DNA from: Trichosporon coremiiforme | Taxonomy: Eukaryota; Basidiomycota; Tremellomycetes; Trichosporonales; Trichosporonaceae | Assembly (NCBI GenBank): GCA_039545355.1 | Contig: BCJJ01000018.1 | Location: 744,001-808,000, forward strand | Direction: 5' to 3' | DNA: 64,000 nucleotides | Shown here: piece by piece, positions 1 to 10,603 of the stretch | Position numbering within the stretch: position 1 is the first letter of the stretch | Layout of the letters: the number at the start of each line of letters is the position of its first letter | Position numbers and translations under genes: made by a program | Notes under the pieces: generated by a model | Told to the model about the DNA's origin: nothing | What the model saw: the letters and a program-made list of their open reading frames with translations, nothing else | The model's database searches: none

Positions 1-260
1 CACTGTCTCAGAGCAGCTACCCAGTTCTCACGAAGAAAAAAGATCCGAACAAAAAGCACAGTTACCGATGCGGGGTATCTCTCTCCGTCGCATCATCTCA
101 AGATCTAAGAAAGCTAAGCTAATGGTATATGGGGAAAATGCGCAAAAAAACTCAAGAAAATCATCGAACTTGCTCCCTTGTTGCTGCTTACTGCTGCTGT
201 TGCGTGTCTGTCTGTACACTGGTCGGCGTCTACAAATGTCCTGTACTCCGGCTACTCCGG

Positions 261-320
261 CCCGCGGCTCGCTCACTCTCCGCCTGCGCGCCCGCGGCTC
301 GCCCACTCTCGGCTTCGCGA
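261..320. repeat. imperfect 30-bp direct duplication
   Basis: Two 30-bp units (261-290 and 291-320) both begin CCCGCGGCTCG and continue with a C[T/C]CACTCTC core. They lie in the non-coding flank downstream of the palI-type gene. The following 90 bases continue as degenerate CGGCTCAC/ACTCGCT motifs. No gene is visible in positions 1-408. Confidence 0.6.
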
Positions 321-408
321 TTCTCTCGCCGATCCGAGTTACGGCTCACGGCTTACGGCTCACTCGCTTCGCCCGTTCCATCACCGCTCACTCGCTCCGC
401 TCGGTCGC

Positions 409-2364
409 TCAGAACGGCCTCTTCTGATCACTCGGATACACGTTCGCCTGGTGCGTGACCTGGCCGTAGCTCGGCGGCCGCCCCGTGTCGGCCGTGTACT
501 CCGAGTCCCTGCTGAATTCCGTCTGCGGATACTCGGACACGGGGCTCGTCGTGCGGTTGGCGACGAAGAACTGCCCCGACGGCTGCGGCTGCGGCACCCT
601 CATCGTGCCTGCCGAGGTGCCGCTGCCCTCTTTCCGGTGTCCCGAGGGGGCGGGCGGCACAGACGGCGTCGGCGCGTACATTGTATTCGTGGGCTGGGTG
701 TATTGCGTGTACTGCGAGTCGAGGGACTGGTGCTGGGCTGCCCGCTGCGAGGCGGACTTGGCGGGCACGGGCGGCGCGGGCGGCGTGCGATAGCGCGGGT
801 CGCTGGGCGAGGTCGCCGCTCGCCCGATCGCCTCGTAGTCGTCTCCATAGTCGTACTGGCCCTCTGCGGGCTGAACGCGGGCAGTGGGGTCGTGGTAGTT
901 GTCCGAGGAGTGGAAGGAGGTCCGGTTTGCGCGGTCCTGGCCGTGGCCGTTTGAGGGAGCGAGGCGGTTGCGCGTTCCGGCAGCGGCAGCGGCGCCTGCT
1001 GCTCCGGCAGCAGCTCCAGCACCGGCGGCACCGGCAGCGTAGTAGTTGTTGTGGGCCTGGTCGTAGGCGTGTCCGTAACCCTGCGGCGTGTTGTCGTAGT
1101 TGTACGCCTGGTTGCCGCTGCCGTTGTACGCATAGGGATCGTTGTAGGTTTCTGAAGTCAGTCATCAAACAGTGGGGCCCAACTCACGCTCGTAGCCGGC
1201 CCTGTTGTAGTTGTCCGTCGAGTACTGCTGCGTCTGCGGCACCTGGTATGCCGCGTAGCCCTCGTAGCGGTTCGGCACCTCAACGCCAGCACCGCCGGCA
1301 CCGACGCCAGCAGCTCCCGCAGCAGTAAACGTGGAACCGACAGAGGGCTGACGCTGAACGTTGCCAGTGCGACGACCGTAGCCGACACCGACGCCCTGGA
1401 TACCGTGCCCGTCGTGGGGCAGGGCGGCCACAGTGTTGCCCGTCTCCTCGTAGTAGTACTTGTCGTCGACATCCGACGTGAGGGGCTGGCGCTCGTACGT
1501 CGCAAAGTTGGGCAGGTCCTGCTCGTGCTGGCGGAGCTTGTCGTCGCGGATCGCCTGCATACGGAGCGCCTCATCGCGCTTGTACGCAGCCTCCTCCTCC
1601 TGGCGCTCACGCCGAGTGCGGCGACGGGTACCGCCACGATCTCCAGAGTCCCAGCAGCAGGCACGACCCATACCGTAGGCGCAGCCGGCGAAACAGCAGC
1701 AGAGCCAGGCGGCAAGTGTCATCCAGACTGCCGCTCCAATGGTAGCCGAGGCGCCCTGGACGGCGTTGATGCGCGCCCTCGCAATGTAGAAGATCGCAAC
1801 ATCAAAGATGAAGACGATGAGGGCGAGACCGCCGGCGATACCAGCGAGGCAGGTCGGGAAGCACATCATGACGCATCCTGGAATGAGCTCCATAAGCCCA
1901 GTCAGGAGGGCCAAGACGGCGAATCCCAGCGAGATGATGTGGATGATGAGGACATAGGTCAGATACTTGGACACCGCGGTCGGGATGTTGAACGGTGCGT
2001 TCTGCAGGCCGAGCACCTTGTTCAAATCTAAAGAACGTCAGCGTGCATGCAAGACATGGCATTCGGTCAGCCATTGCATCGACTGCGGCTGACGCTATTG
2101 AATGTCTTGCGCTGGATGGCGTTTTGTGTTCCCAGGGAGGTGTGACTTACCAAACTCATATCCGACCTGCGGGCCCTGGCACGTCGTCTTGCCGCCAGTG
2201 TCGAGGCAGTATCCAAGCGTGCCGAGCTTCAGGTCGTAGTCCTCAAACTTGGCGTCGAGGAAGTAGAGCTGCTTCAGGAGCGGGGTGTTGAAAGATACAA
2301 GGGCGAGAAGTACGACCGCGGCGATGATCAGCAACAAGCCGGGAATGACCGATCGCGCGCCCAT
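409..2364 (-). CDS. PalI/Rim9-type (SUR7/PalI family) membrane protein
   Basis: Model: complement(join(409..1151,1188..2027,2151..2364)), 598 aa. Exon 1 starts with MGARSVIPGLLLIIAAVVLL, an N-terminal membrane segment, followed by an extracellular loop with two cysteines (LGYCLDTGGKTTCQG). Exon 2 supplies three more hydrophobic segments (around YLTYVLIIHIISLGFAVLALL, CFPTCLAGIAGGLALIVFIF and the AAVWMTLAAWLCCCF region). The rest is a long hydrophilic cytosolic tail rich in Tyr, Gln, Pro and Gly. Four TM segments plus a long tail is the PalI/Rim9 layout; that family acts at the plasma membrane in ambient-pH (Rim/Pal) sensing. Introns of 36 and 123 nt have GTGAGT and GTAAGT donors and preserve phase. 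The start is the only ATG that places the first TM at the N-terminus. The exact role is inferred from family; the tail is not conserved enough to confirm it. Confidence 0.85.
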
Positions 2365-4168
2365 GTTGATCGGCGAGATCTGTAGACTGGGAGTGGCGTC
2401 GAGCCGGAGGTCGGTGGGAAGAACGGAGACAACGAGAGTGCAAGTGTGGGCCTGTTCTTCGAAGTGAGGAAGGAAGGTGTCGAGAGTGTGTGTTGTGGTA
2501 GATGCGGTTATGCGGTGGAGAGGTCCGAGAACTGGAACCAGAGGGAGCTGAACAACAGCCGGTTCAAACGTCTAAGGGACTGTCTTGGCGTGCGGGGTAG
2601 GCCGTAGAGGACCGGGTTGTCGCGCGGTGTGGAGGGCGTCGGCGGTGACCGAGTCGCTGTGATAGGTAACGGCGAGGGGTTCTAGGTCGGTGGTGAAGAG
2701 ATAAGAGACGATGCGAAGAGAAGTCGGGCTGGTAGTTGCAGCGAGGAAGGCAGGAATCGTGTTGGTACGACTAGGACTGCAGGTAGGTTGGGCGCTCGGA
2801 CATAGGATTCAGGACTTGTGCGGGCCCTGTTACCCTCGGAAGGCTGTGCCTCATGAGCTCGTCCTGACGAGACTCTTACTCTGGCCCCGTCCGGCGCCTT
2901 GCCCTTGCGTCTGCTGCCTCCATCCCTCCGTTTGCCACCGCCACTCGTTCACTCGTCACTCACTCCCTCCCAACCACGCTGCACAGCTCTGCAACCACCG
3001 ACACGAAAGCGTCGCCGAGCTCCCTCGACGTCACTCCCACACACAACTTTGGTACCACTGATCTGCGCCTGCATACGACGACTAAGGCTCCCAGTTCTGG
3101 CAACTCGGAACAAAAAGAATCCGTCGCATTCTGAGATCCTCCGCCAGACATGCCGGTCAGTGCTTATGGCGTGCGGGACTTGGGGGCGGATGAGCCGAGG
3201 ACGTCGAGTTTGAGGGATGGCTCCAACGGAGCAGCGTGACATGTCGGTTTCCGCGCTCCACACTCCACAGTTTGTCTCGCTGGGTGTGGGCAAACTGGGA
3301 CTGCTGGATGCTGGTTCAGGTAGACTTGGGTTTGGGGCCCTGCTGTGCTCGTTGTCTGGGCTGGATGCACAGTCGACACATGAAACTCTGTGTCAAGATT
3401 AGCAGAGTGGAAGGTTGGGAGGGGATGCATGTGATTTCCGAGGAGATGAGCTGCAAGGGGTTCACCACAGCGCTAACCTGTTACCTGTTACCTGCATAGT
3501 GCTGATACGCTAAAGGAAAGGCGACCTGAGTCTGGATCTCTCCCTCGCCCCCAGCCTCTGGACGATGGACGCGACTTTATGAGCTTGCGAGGGTGTGAGC
3601 CAGAGGTAGGCGTCACGCCCACCCAGACGCGCGAAAGGGCGAGGAACTGGGCAACCGGCCCTTCGCATTCACCCTCACCCACCCTCACCCAACTCACCTG
3701 AAACCCTTTCCCATCAACCTCAGGTTTCAGCGCAGCGCTGCCCCTTCGCATCCTCGAAAACAACGGACTTGTCCGCGTTCTCCGCCCATCTTTCGATCAC
3801 CAGCACAAGAATCCCACGGCTGCCTCGAAATCGCATTTCAACCCACGCGGATACCCTGGCCAAGTTCGCCAGTCGCCAGTCCAGCAATCCAGGCACAACA
3901 ACCCTGCGGCGGCCACAGACACACACTGCACATCGACGAACAACGCAAGCAACCCGTCTGATCCTTCTCCCACCCCTACCTCCTACTACTCCAAGTCTCC
4001 TCTCACTCACTCTCCCCCCTCCACTTCCCCTCCTGTCCCCTTTGCCCCTCCTCCCAATCTCTCGCACTCGCACCTGACGGAGTTCCATATCTTCGACACA
4101 GATACCCATCGCGCCCAAATACACCCCGAGCACAGCTTTCTTCGGCCAACGTCGCCTCGACTCTCACC
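2365..4168. other. divergent intergenic region between palI-type and LEA-2-like genes
   Basis: About 1.8 kb with no convincing gene. It contains the 5' flanks of two divergently transcribed genes. A long pyrimidine-rich stretch at about 3930-4080 looks like the leader and core promoter of the downstream plus-strand gene. Open frames here are short, overlap on both strands and show no recognisable protein. Confidence 0.6.
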
Positions 4169-5221
4169 ATGTCCCGCTACTACACCGACGGCGCCGGACG
4201 AGCCCCCTCTCCCGACCCCGAGCTCGAGTACGACCAGCACCGTGGACGGTACACCGACACCTCGGCCATGCGCCCCTTACGCAACGACTACCAGGAACCT
4301 TCGTACAGAGACCCGAGCTTCGACGTCCGCGCCGACTTTGACGGCATGGGTCCTCGCTGGAGCGAGATGCACGGCGTCGCCAAGCATGAGACGTAAGCTA
4401 TCTCGTCGATACTTGCAGCTGACAGCAGATACCGACCTGTGTATGACCACGATGCGCCGGCGCACAGCGGCAGCGGAAGCGGACTCGGCTTCAAGATGCA
4501 GGAGGTGAACGACCCGGAGATGGTGTCCGTTCCGGTGCTGGGCCCGGAGTGGACCAAGGCGGAGCTGCGCGGTATCTCGAACCGCGGTAAGAACGACCGA
4601 GTTCGGGACAAGCGCGTGAAGAACTGGCGGGCGTGGAACCGCGACCAGAAGGGATGCTGCGGTATCAAGTGGCTCACGCGGACTGTGTTCGTGTTCCTCG
4701 TCTTCTTCTTCCTGGCCGCGCTCATCGTGACGCTGTACTTTGTGATCCCCCGCGCGGTCAAGTTCGAGTTCTACCAGCCCGAGCCGCTGTCGATCAACAA
4801 CGACACGCTCGTGTTCAACCGTGTCCCGACCAACTTCTCCTTCGACGCCAACCTGCAGCTCATGGCGGATGCCTCGAGCTCCTATGTCCCCGTCCAGATC
4901 AAGGCGGACGCGACCGTTCTCGACCTCCGCACGAGCCAGGTCATCGCCAAGGGTACGCTCCAGCGCCAGACGCTCGACCACAAGTCGAACATCCCCATCC
5001 GCTTCCCGGTCAAGTTCGAGTACGCTGCCGTCAACACGTCCGACGCAACCTGGGCGTACATGTACAATGCGTGCCAGCACCGCTGGAACGGTGTACAGCG
5101 CGGCGACATCGAGCTCCGCGTCGAGGTCAAGCAGAGCATCATCGGCGTCGTCGGACACCCGATCTCGGCGTCCACCGTGCACTCGGTACCGTGTCCGGCG
5201 GAGCTTGGCGAGGCGGTCTAA
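4169..5221 (+). CDS. LEA-2-like (LEA14 fold) single-pass membrane protein
   Basis: Model: join(4169..4392,4429..5221), 338 aa. The 36-nt intron has GTAAGC, a CTGAC branch and CAG. Residues 1-155 are hydrophilic, acidic then basic near the membrane (KRVKNWRAWNRDQKG). A strong TM segment at about 158-180 (TVFVFLVFFFLAALIVTLYF) follows. The remaining ~155 residues form a beta-rich region with N-glycosylation sequons (NFS, NTS) and the VKFEF...N.DTLVFNRVPTNFSFDANLQL pattern typical of the fungal LEA-2/Tag1-like fold. The topology suggests a type II protein with the LEA-2 domain in the lumen or outside. The molecular role of such fungal proteins is not established; some relatives are vacuolar. The start is the first ATG after the CT-rich leader. 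Confidence 0.8.
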
Positions 5222-6485
5222 GCGCGGAGCGTCTGCAGCGGACCGCGCCACTTACACGCTGCGAAGCTGCGTTGTGACACTCCCTCGATTCTCGACTCTA
5301 CTGGGTGGCTCCGGCTACCCCACGACCTCACTCTCTACGACCACCACCAAACTGAACACTCTGTTGGCCCCATACTCCCTCACACACCTGGACATTGTTT
5401 CGCCTGTAGCCCTGTACCGTACCCGACCAGCATCTGCATGACTTTCATTTAGCAGGGACAGCGTGCGGCAGGCGGCTGGGTTCCTCAGCGCGGGAATGGA
5501 ACCATCCATCAGCGCACTAACAGCAGGGCCACGCGCGGATGACGGACAGCAAACTGAACTACTAACGACAGGTCCACAAGTGTGTACTCTGACGAACAGT
5601 ATCGAGCACTGACGTCAGAGCCGCAGGTCCGCCATTCCGTAGCGATGAACGAAGAGAGGTAGACAATTGGGAGCAGTGCAAGCAGCACCCTCGTCACATT
5701 GTCCTTCATTCCATCCTTCCTTTCCATCTTGGCCCTCCCATTCTTTCCCCGCCAGATGGGAGAGAAAGCTCTAGCCAGGGGTTCTCGTTTCAGGAGTCCA
5801 GCGTAGCTCACAGAACTAATCTCAGATTGATCGGCCGCTGACACCAGGATTAGCAGTGGCACCTGTGGCACAATGTCGCCACCCAGCCGGCGGCAACAAC
5901 GAAGACTGCCGTGGCTGGATTTGCCTTCACCAGGCGATCATTTCTAACGAGAAAAACTACTGAACAAGAACAGATGTCGTGCAGGAGCGGTACACCTGTG
6001 TGTATCTGTGTACGACTGTGTGCATCAATGTACAGTGCTGACGTTTGCGCGAAGATTCATGAATCCCTCAAGGAAGAGATATAAGGAGCAGGGTTGAGGT
6101 CGTGGTGTTCTTCATCCCACCACCACCACTTCCCCCGAGCTCGCACCGGTGAACAACCGCGCTTACTCACCTTCGCTCCTTACCCTCCGACTGCTCCTTG
6201 CATTCACACTTCCCCCCCGCGTCTGCATAAGACGCTCTTCCCCTCTCTCTTCCTTCCAACACCCTCTCACAGTCCCACCCCCTCTCCCGCGCCTTCTTAA
6301 GACTCTCTCTTCCACTCTCCCTTCTACCAACTCTCCTTTCCTTCACTCTCTCTCTCTCTCTTTCTTACCTCTCACGACTCTTCACAACTTCAGCCTTCGA
6401 CTCCAGCTCATCCCGAGCCTGAGGGCTTGACCGCCGCTCGACACCTCCCTTCAGAGGTCGACGGCCATCAATCCCTCCGGGGCAG
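5222..6485 (+). other. intergenic region with TATA-like element and CT-rich leader
   Basis: About 1.26 kb. The left part is the 3' flank of the LEA-2-like gene. A TATAA at 6080-6084 is followed from about 6120 to 6370 by a strongly pyrimidine-rich leader including a (TC)n run at about 6344-6361, which suits the promoter and 5' UTR of the gene starting at 6486. No gene is seen. Confidence 0.5.
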
Positions 6486-9400
6486 ATGGGCAACACGCAG
6501 TCCACCCTCGCTCTCGACCCCGAGTCTGGCGAGAACGACGACGATCCCCTCAGCCTCTCGGACGGCCTGACCGACGGCGAGCGCACCGCAAGCCAAGCCG
6601 GTCCTCACCCCGACACCCGCATCCCGCTGCACTGGTACTGCCACCCGTACTTCGACTTCAGCCTGCTTCCTGGGCCTCACACGATGCGGAGCAAGTATTC
6701 CTCCAACCACTACGCTGGCCTCGAGGTCGATGAGGTCGACGAGCTGCAGGAGGCTGTTGAGGAGCTGCGCGAGATGATCGAGGAGGATGAGGAGGAGCAG
6801 GACGAGGAGGCGAAGGTACCCACTGAGGCGGAGCAGAACACGCTGGACGGGTTCTTCGCCGACATCCTCGCCATCAGTGCCAGCCGCACGCCCCAGCGTG
6901 GCTCGATCCCCTCCTTCGAGCCACACACCGCTTCGACCTCCCCCACGCCCCCCGACTCGGACAACTCGGACGGCACGCCCCAGGTCTCGCCCTCTTCGAG
7001 CCAGCGCATCCTCTCCGGCGCCCAGACCCCGGACAACTTCCTCAAGTCCCTTGGCGACGTCGCCGACTCTGACTCGGACGACGAGAGTAATGACTCGGAC
7101 GACGAGAGTAATGACTCGGACGACGAGAGTAACGCCGGTGAGAGCGACGCGCCCTCGTTCAGCGAGGCCATGGACGCCATCGTGGCCATGATGGAGGAGC
7201 AAGGCTCGCTGGAGGACATTCCTCAGTTCGAGGACGAGATGCAGGCCGGCGAGTACGACGGCGACGACTCTGTCAACGGCTCGCAGCTCGACTCCGACTC
7301 TGAGGAAGAGGAGGAGGAGGAGGAGCCCCAGGACGCTCCCAAGGACTCCAGGGGCAAGGCCGTGGCCGACTGCAACGGCGACAACTCCAACGCCGACGCC
7401 GACGTTCCCACCTCCATCGGCAACGGGTCCGACTCCTCGGCGGCCCAGGCTTCCGCCCCCGCCCCCAAGTCTCCTGCCTCAGACAGCATGTCCTGGCGAG
7501 CGTACACGGCGCTCGCGGCCTTCCTCAAGGCGGCCGGCGACTTGAGCGACAGCGCCGAGTTTGCGCACTTCATCGCCTTCCGGGACGCTGAGCGCGAGGC
7601 GCGTCTGGACGAGCACATCCCGGCGGCCTATGCCTCTCTCGGTCTCGCGAAGCCGGAGACTGAGGTCTTCGACTCCAACGAGGCTGGTCCCGCTTCTGCT
7701 GGCCCTGCCACTGCTGGCCTTGCCACTGTCGGTGCTCAGAACGGAACGCTCCTCTGCTCCGTTCCCAGCATCTCCGGCCCTTCGACGCTGCAGCCCCGCG
7801 GCTCCCCGTCGAAGGTGAAGGTCAAGAACGTCTCGCCCCAGAAGACTTCGACTACTCTCTGCCCTGTCCCCGTCGCTGCTTCGACTGCCACTCAGTCCGT
7901 CACTGTTCAGAACGCCCCGGCCCCCGCACCCGTTCTTCCGGACCTCGTTCCCGTCACCGTCCAGCGTGTCCCCACCCCTCAGCTCGCCCAGCCCGCCGCG
8001 ACCATCCAGAACGGTCTTCCCACTCCCCCGCCCGGCTCCTCGCCCTGGTCCTCCTCCCTCGGCCTCACCTCGGCTCAGCAGGACGAGCTCGACGAGCTCG
8101 AGGCAGGGCTGTCCCGCTACCCCGTCTCTCTCGTCACGCGCCAGTTTCAGGCGCAGGAGGCCAAGCGCATCGCCGACCTGCAGGCTCAGCTCGATGCGGC
8201 CAACGACCGCGCGCTGCTTGCCGAGCTCAGGCTCCAGGCTCTGAAGGAGGGACACGCCGAGCCCTGGGTCATGAGGATGTTCCGTCGTAGGAGGCATGAG
8301 AAGAAGAATGGTGGCTCGTCGGGGCCTGGTGGTGGCCCGGGTGGTGGTGGTGGTGGTCCCGGTAGTAGCCCTCGCGGTGGTCCCGGTGGTGGCTCCGGCC
8401 CCTCCGGTGGCTCCGGCGGTCACTCTAAGCCTAAGAAGGACAAGGATGAGGACAACCTCAACCCCAACGGTAACGGCGGTGGAAACGATGGCAACGCCCC
8501 CAATGGTGGTGTGCGGAGGTGCTGGAGCGCGCACCCGCCCCGCTCAGAAGTATCCCCGTTCTCGAGCCCAGCTGAGCGCCTACGACGCCAACGACCTCCC
8601 CGCCGTCGATCCTCGTTCCGGTCGTCCTGAATCTATTGCTCGTCCTGTCGCTCTTTCTACTGTACCTGCCCCGACTCCTCCTGCCTCGGATGCCCCTGTC
8701 ACTGCCCCTGCTCATCCTAACCCCGTCCCCGCCCCCGCTCGCATCCGCTTTCCCCCCGGCATCTCCGCCGCCTACATCCAAGCCGCGCGCGAGGCCAACG
8801 GACTCCCCTCCCTCGGTACTCAGCTCGAGATCACGCGCTCGCTCGCCCCCCACCTGCCCCAGGTCATCTACACACCCGACCTGAATGTTGGCTTCGCTCT
8901 CCCCGACGAGAACAACGACGAAGGGGAGGAGTGTCTCGAGATCTTCCGGCACAACCCCGTCGTTGGGCCGCAGGTGTGGCCGCAGCCCCAGCCCCAGGGA
9001 CAGGCCCAGCACCAGCAGAAGTTCACCCGCCATACTCCCGAGCTTCAGCTGTGGCGCGGGCTCGAGAATCAGTGGCAGAATGGGCAGTGGCGAGGGGTCT
9101 ACCTGCCCCCGACCTTCGTTCAGCCTGAGTTCCAGTCCGAGCCCCAGGGCCCCTCTTACCAGCTCGCAGAGCAGTCGTCCTACACCCCGGTCCAGGGATT
9201 CCGGCGCCTGCAGTCCCACCCCGTGCGCCCTCTGCCCGCTATTCCAGGGCCGGCTTACGTCCCGCCCCCGCTCCGTGCTCTGCGCGAGCAGCCCCAGGTT
9301 CAGCAGCAGTACGGCCCGCCCCCGCCGCCCACCCCTCAGTGGCCCTCCGCATACCAGCGCGGCTGGTACCTGCATCGCGCCGAGGTGCCGCCCCTCATCC

Positions 9401-10335
9401 TCCCCGACTCGGTCTGCGGGATCGAGCTCAGTGTGCCTCCGCCGCACGACGTCTTCGAGCACGACTTCGACATGTTCTTCCCGTCGGAGCCGGCTAAACT
9501 GAACCCGGGCGCGCGGCCCTTCACCCTCCGTATTCCCCGCGTTCACTCCCAGGAGTCTCAGCAGCAGTCTGAGCAGCAGTGTGAGAAGGAGCAGGACGAG
9601 GAGGAGCAGGGAGGAGTCGAGCTGTTCCCCGGTCTCAGGCCCGGGTACACCGTCCCGCCCCGCGAGGCCAACGGCATTATTGCGCCACACGCCCGTCGCG
9701 CGCCAGTCGATATCCGCAGCCACGTCAGGCGCTGGAGCGACGCTCTGGAGCGCGAGGCGGCCGAGCGCGACAGTGGCGCCCTCACCCAGTTCCCCACCTT
9801 CAGGTCAAACCGCCACTTTGTCTCCGAGCCCTCAGAGCCTGCCGAGGAGCAGCCCAAGCCCAAGCGCAAGAAGTGTCGCCGCCCCGATTCGCCTGCCCCC
9901 TTTGCGACGTACTGCCCCGACGACAGCGCGGAGCACGACCACGACGACCACGCCACCTGGGAGGAGGCGACGGTGCGCGCCCGCCGGCACCCCGGTGGTC
10001 CCCGCGCTCAGCCCCAGCCCCACCGTCAGCAGCAGCTTCCGCCCCGTCTCGCCGCCCTCGCCGAGGCCGAGAACCGTCTCAACCAGCCTGTCGAGTCTGT
10101 CATGAACACCAGGACTGTTAAGGCGAAGCGCCCCCGCTCGCCGGTGCGCAACCTCCCGCCGCCGAGGGCTACTTACACTCTCTCGTTTGACGGTGAGCTC
10201 GTCCCTGCCACGAGCCCGCCTCCTCAGCAGCGCAGTGCCGGAAACGACGAGAACGACGAGACGCAGGATCAGGGCCAGGACACGGTTCGTTCCCGCTCCC
10301 GCCGCCACCGCCGTAAGCGTGGGCCGCGTTCTTAA
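6486..10335 (+). CDS. large unrecognised low-complexity protein with one frame change
   Basis: I do not recognise this gene. Coding signal starts at ATG 6486 (MGNTQS, a good N-myristoylation motif with G2 and S6) and runs in one frame to about 8510. It contains an acidic region, three DSDDESN repeats (residues 196-216), a poly-Glu stretch, a possible coiled coil (DELDELEAGLSRY... to about residue 590) and a Gly-rich segment. That frame then decays and stops at 8630, while plausible coding continues in the +1 frame from about 8548 to 10335 (Pro/Gln-rich, PKPKRKK and a C-terminal RSRSRRHRRKRG basic tail). A 37-nt intron 8511-8547 (GTGCGG...CTCAG) or a 61-nt one ending at 8571 restores phase. 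The 37-nt version gives join(6486..8510,8548..10335), 1270 aa. The donor is weak and no CTGAC branch is seen, so a frameshift or two overlapping genes remain possible. Confidence 0.6.
7071..7133 (+). repeat. three tandem 21-bp units encoding DSDDESN
   Basis: Units 7071-7091, 7092-7112 and 7113-7133 are nearly identical and stay in frame, adding acidic Asp/Ser/Glu heptads to the unrecognised protein. Near-identity at third positions points to recent duplication. Confidence 0.9.
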
Positions 10336-10603
10336 GACTTCGATCACAACAGAAACTACGGACGAATACACTCTGCAGATCGACCCGGATACCCTTTCAC
10401 CATTCATCTTCACGACTGTAGCCAGTAGAACGTTGTCTTTTCTTAGTCCCGGCCTTCAATGTATATACTTTCCAAAACATGCGCTGCACACCATCTCACG
10501 AACTAATAGCCCAGGCCACTCTGCTCGCTCCCGCTCATGCCGAGATCCAAATGCCTATGGTACATCCCTCTATGATATGTACAACAAATCTCTAGGGAGC
10601 AGT

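Noticed and set aside
178..954. 258-codon plus-strand open frame
   Set aside because: It is antisense to the palI-type tail exon; composition is Arg/Val-biased as expected of a shadow frame in GC-rich DNA.
4277..5251. 324-codon minus-strand open frame
   Set aside because: Antisense to the LEA-2-like gene, with the typical Arg/Asp/Leu composition of a shadow.
8296..8547. Independent gene starting at 8296 in the +1 frame
   Set aside because: The first ~80 residues are Val/Ala/Arg repeats produced by the Gly codons of the other frame; real coding character begins near 8548.
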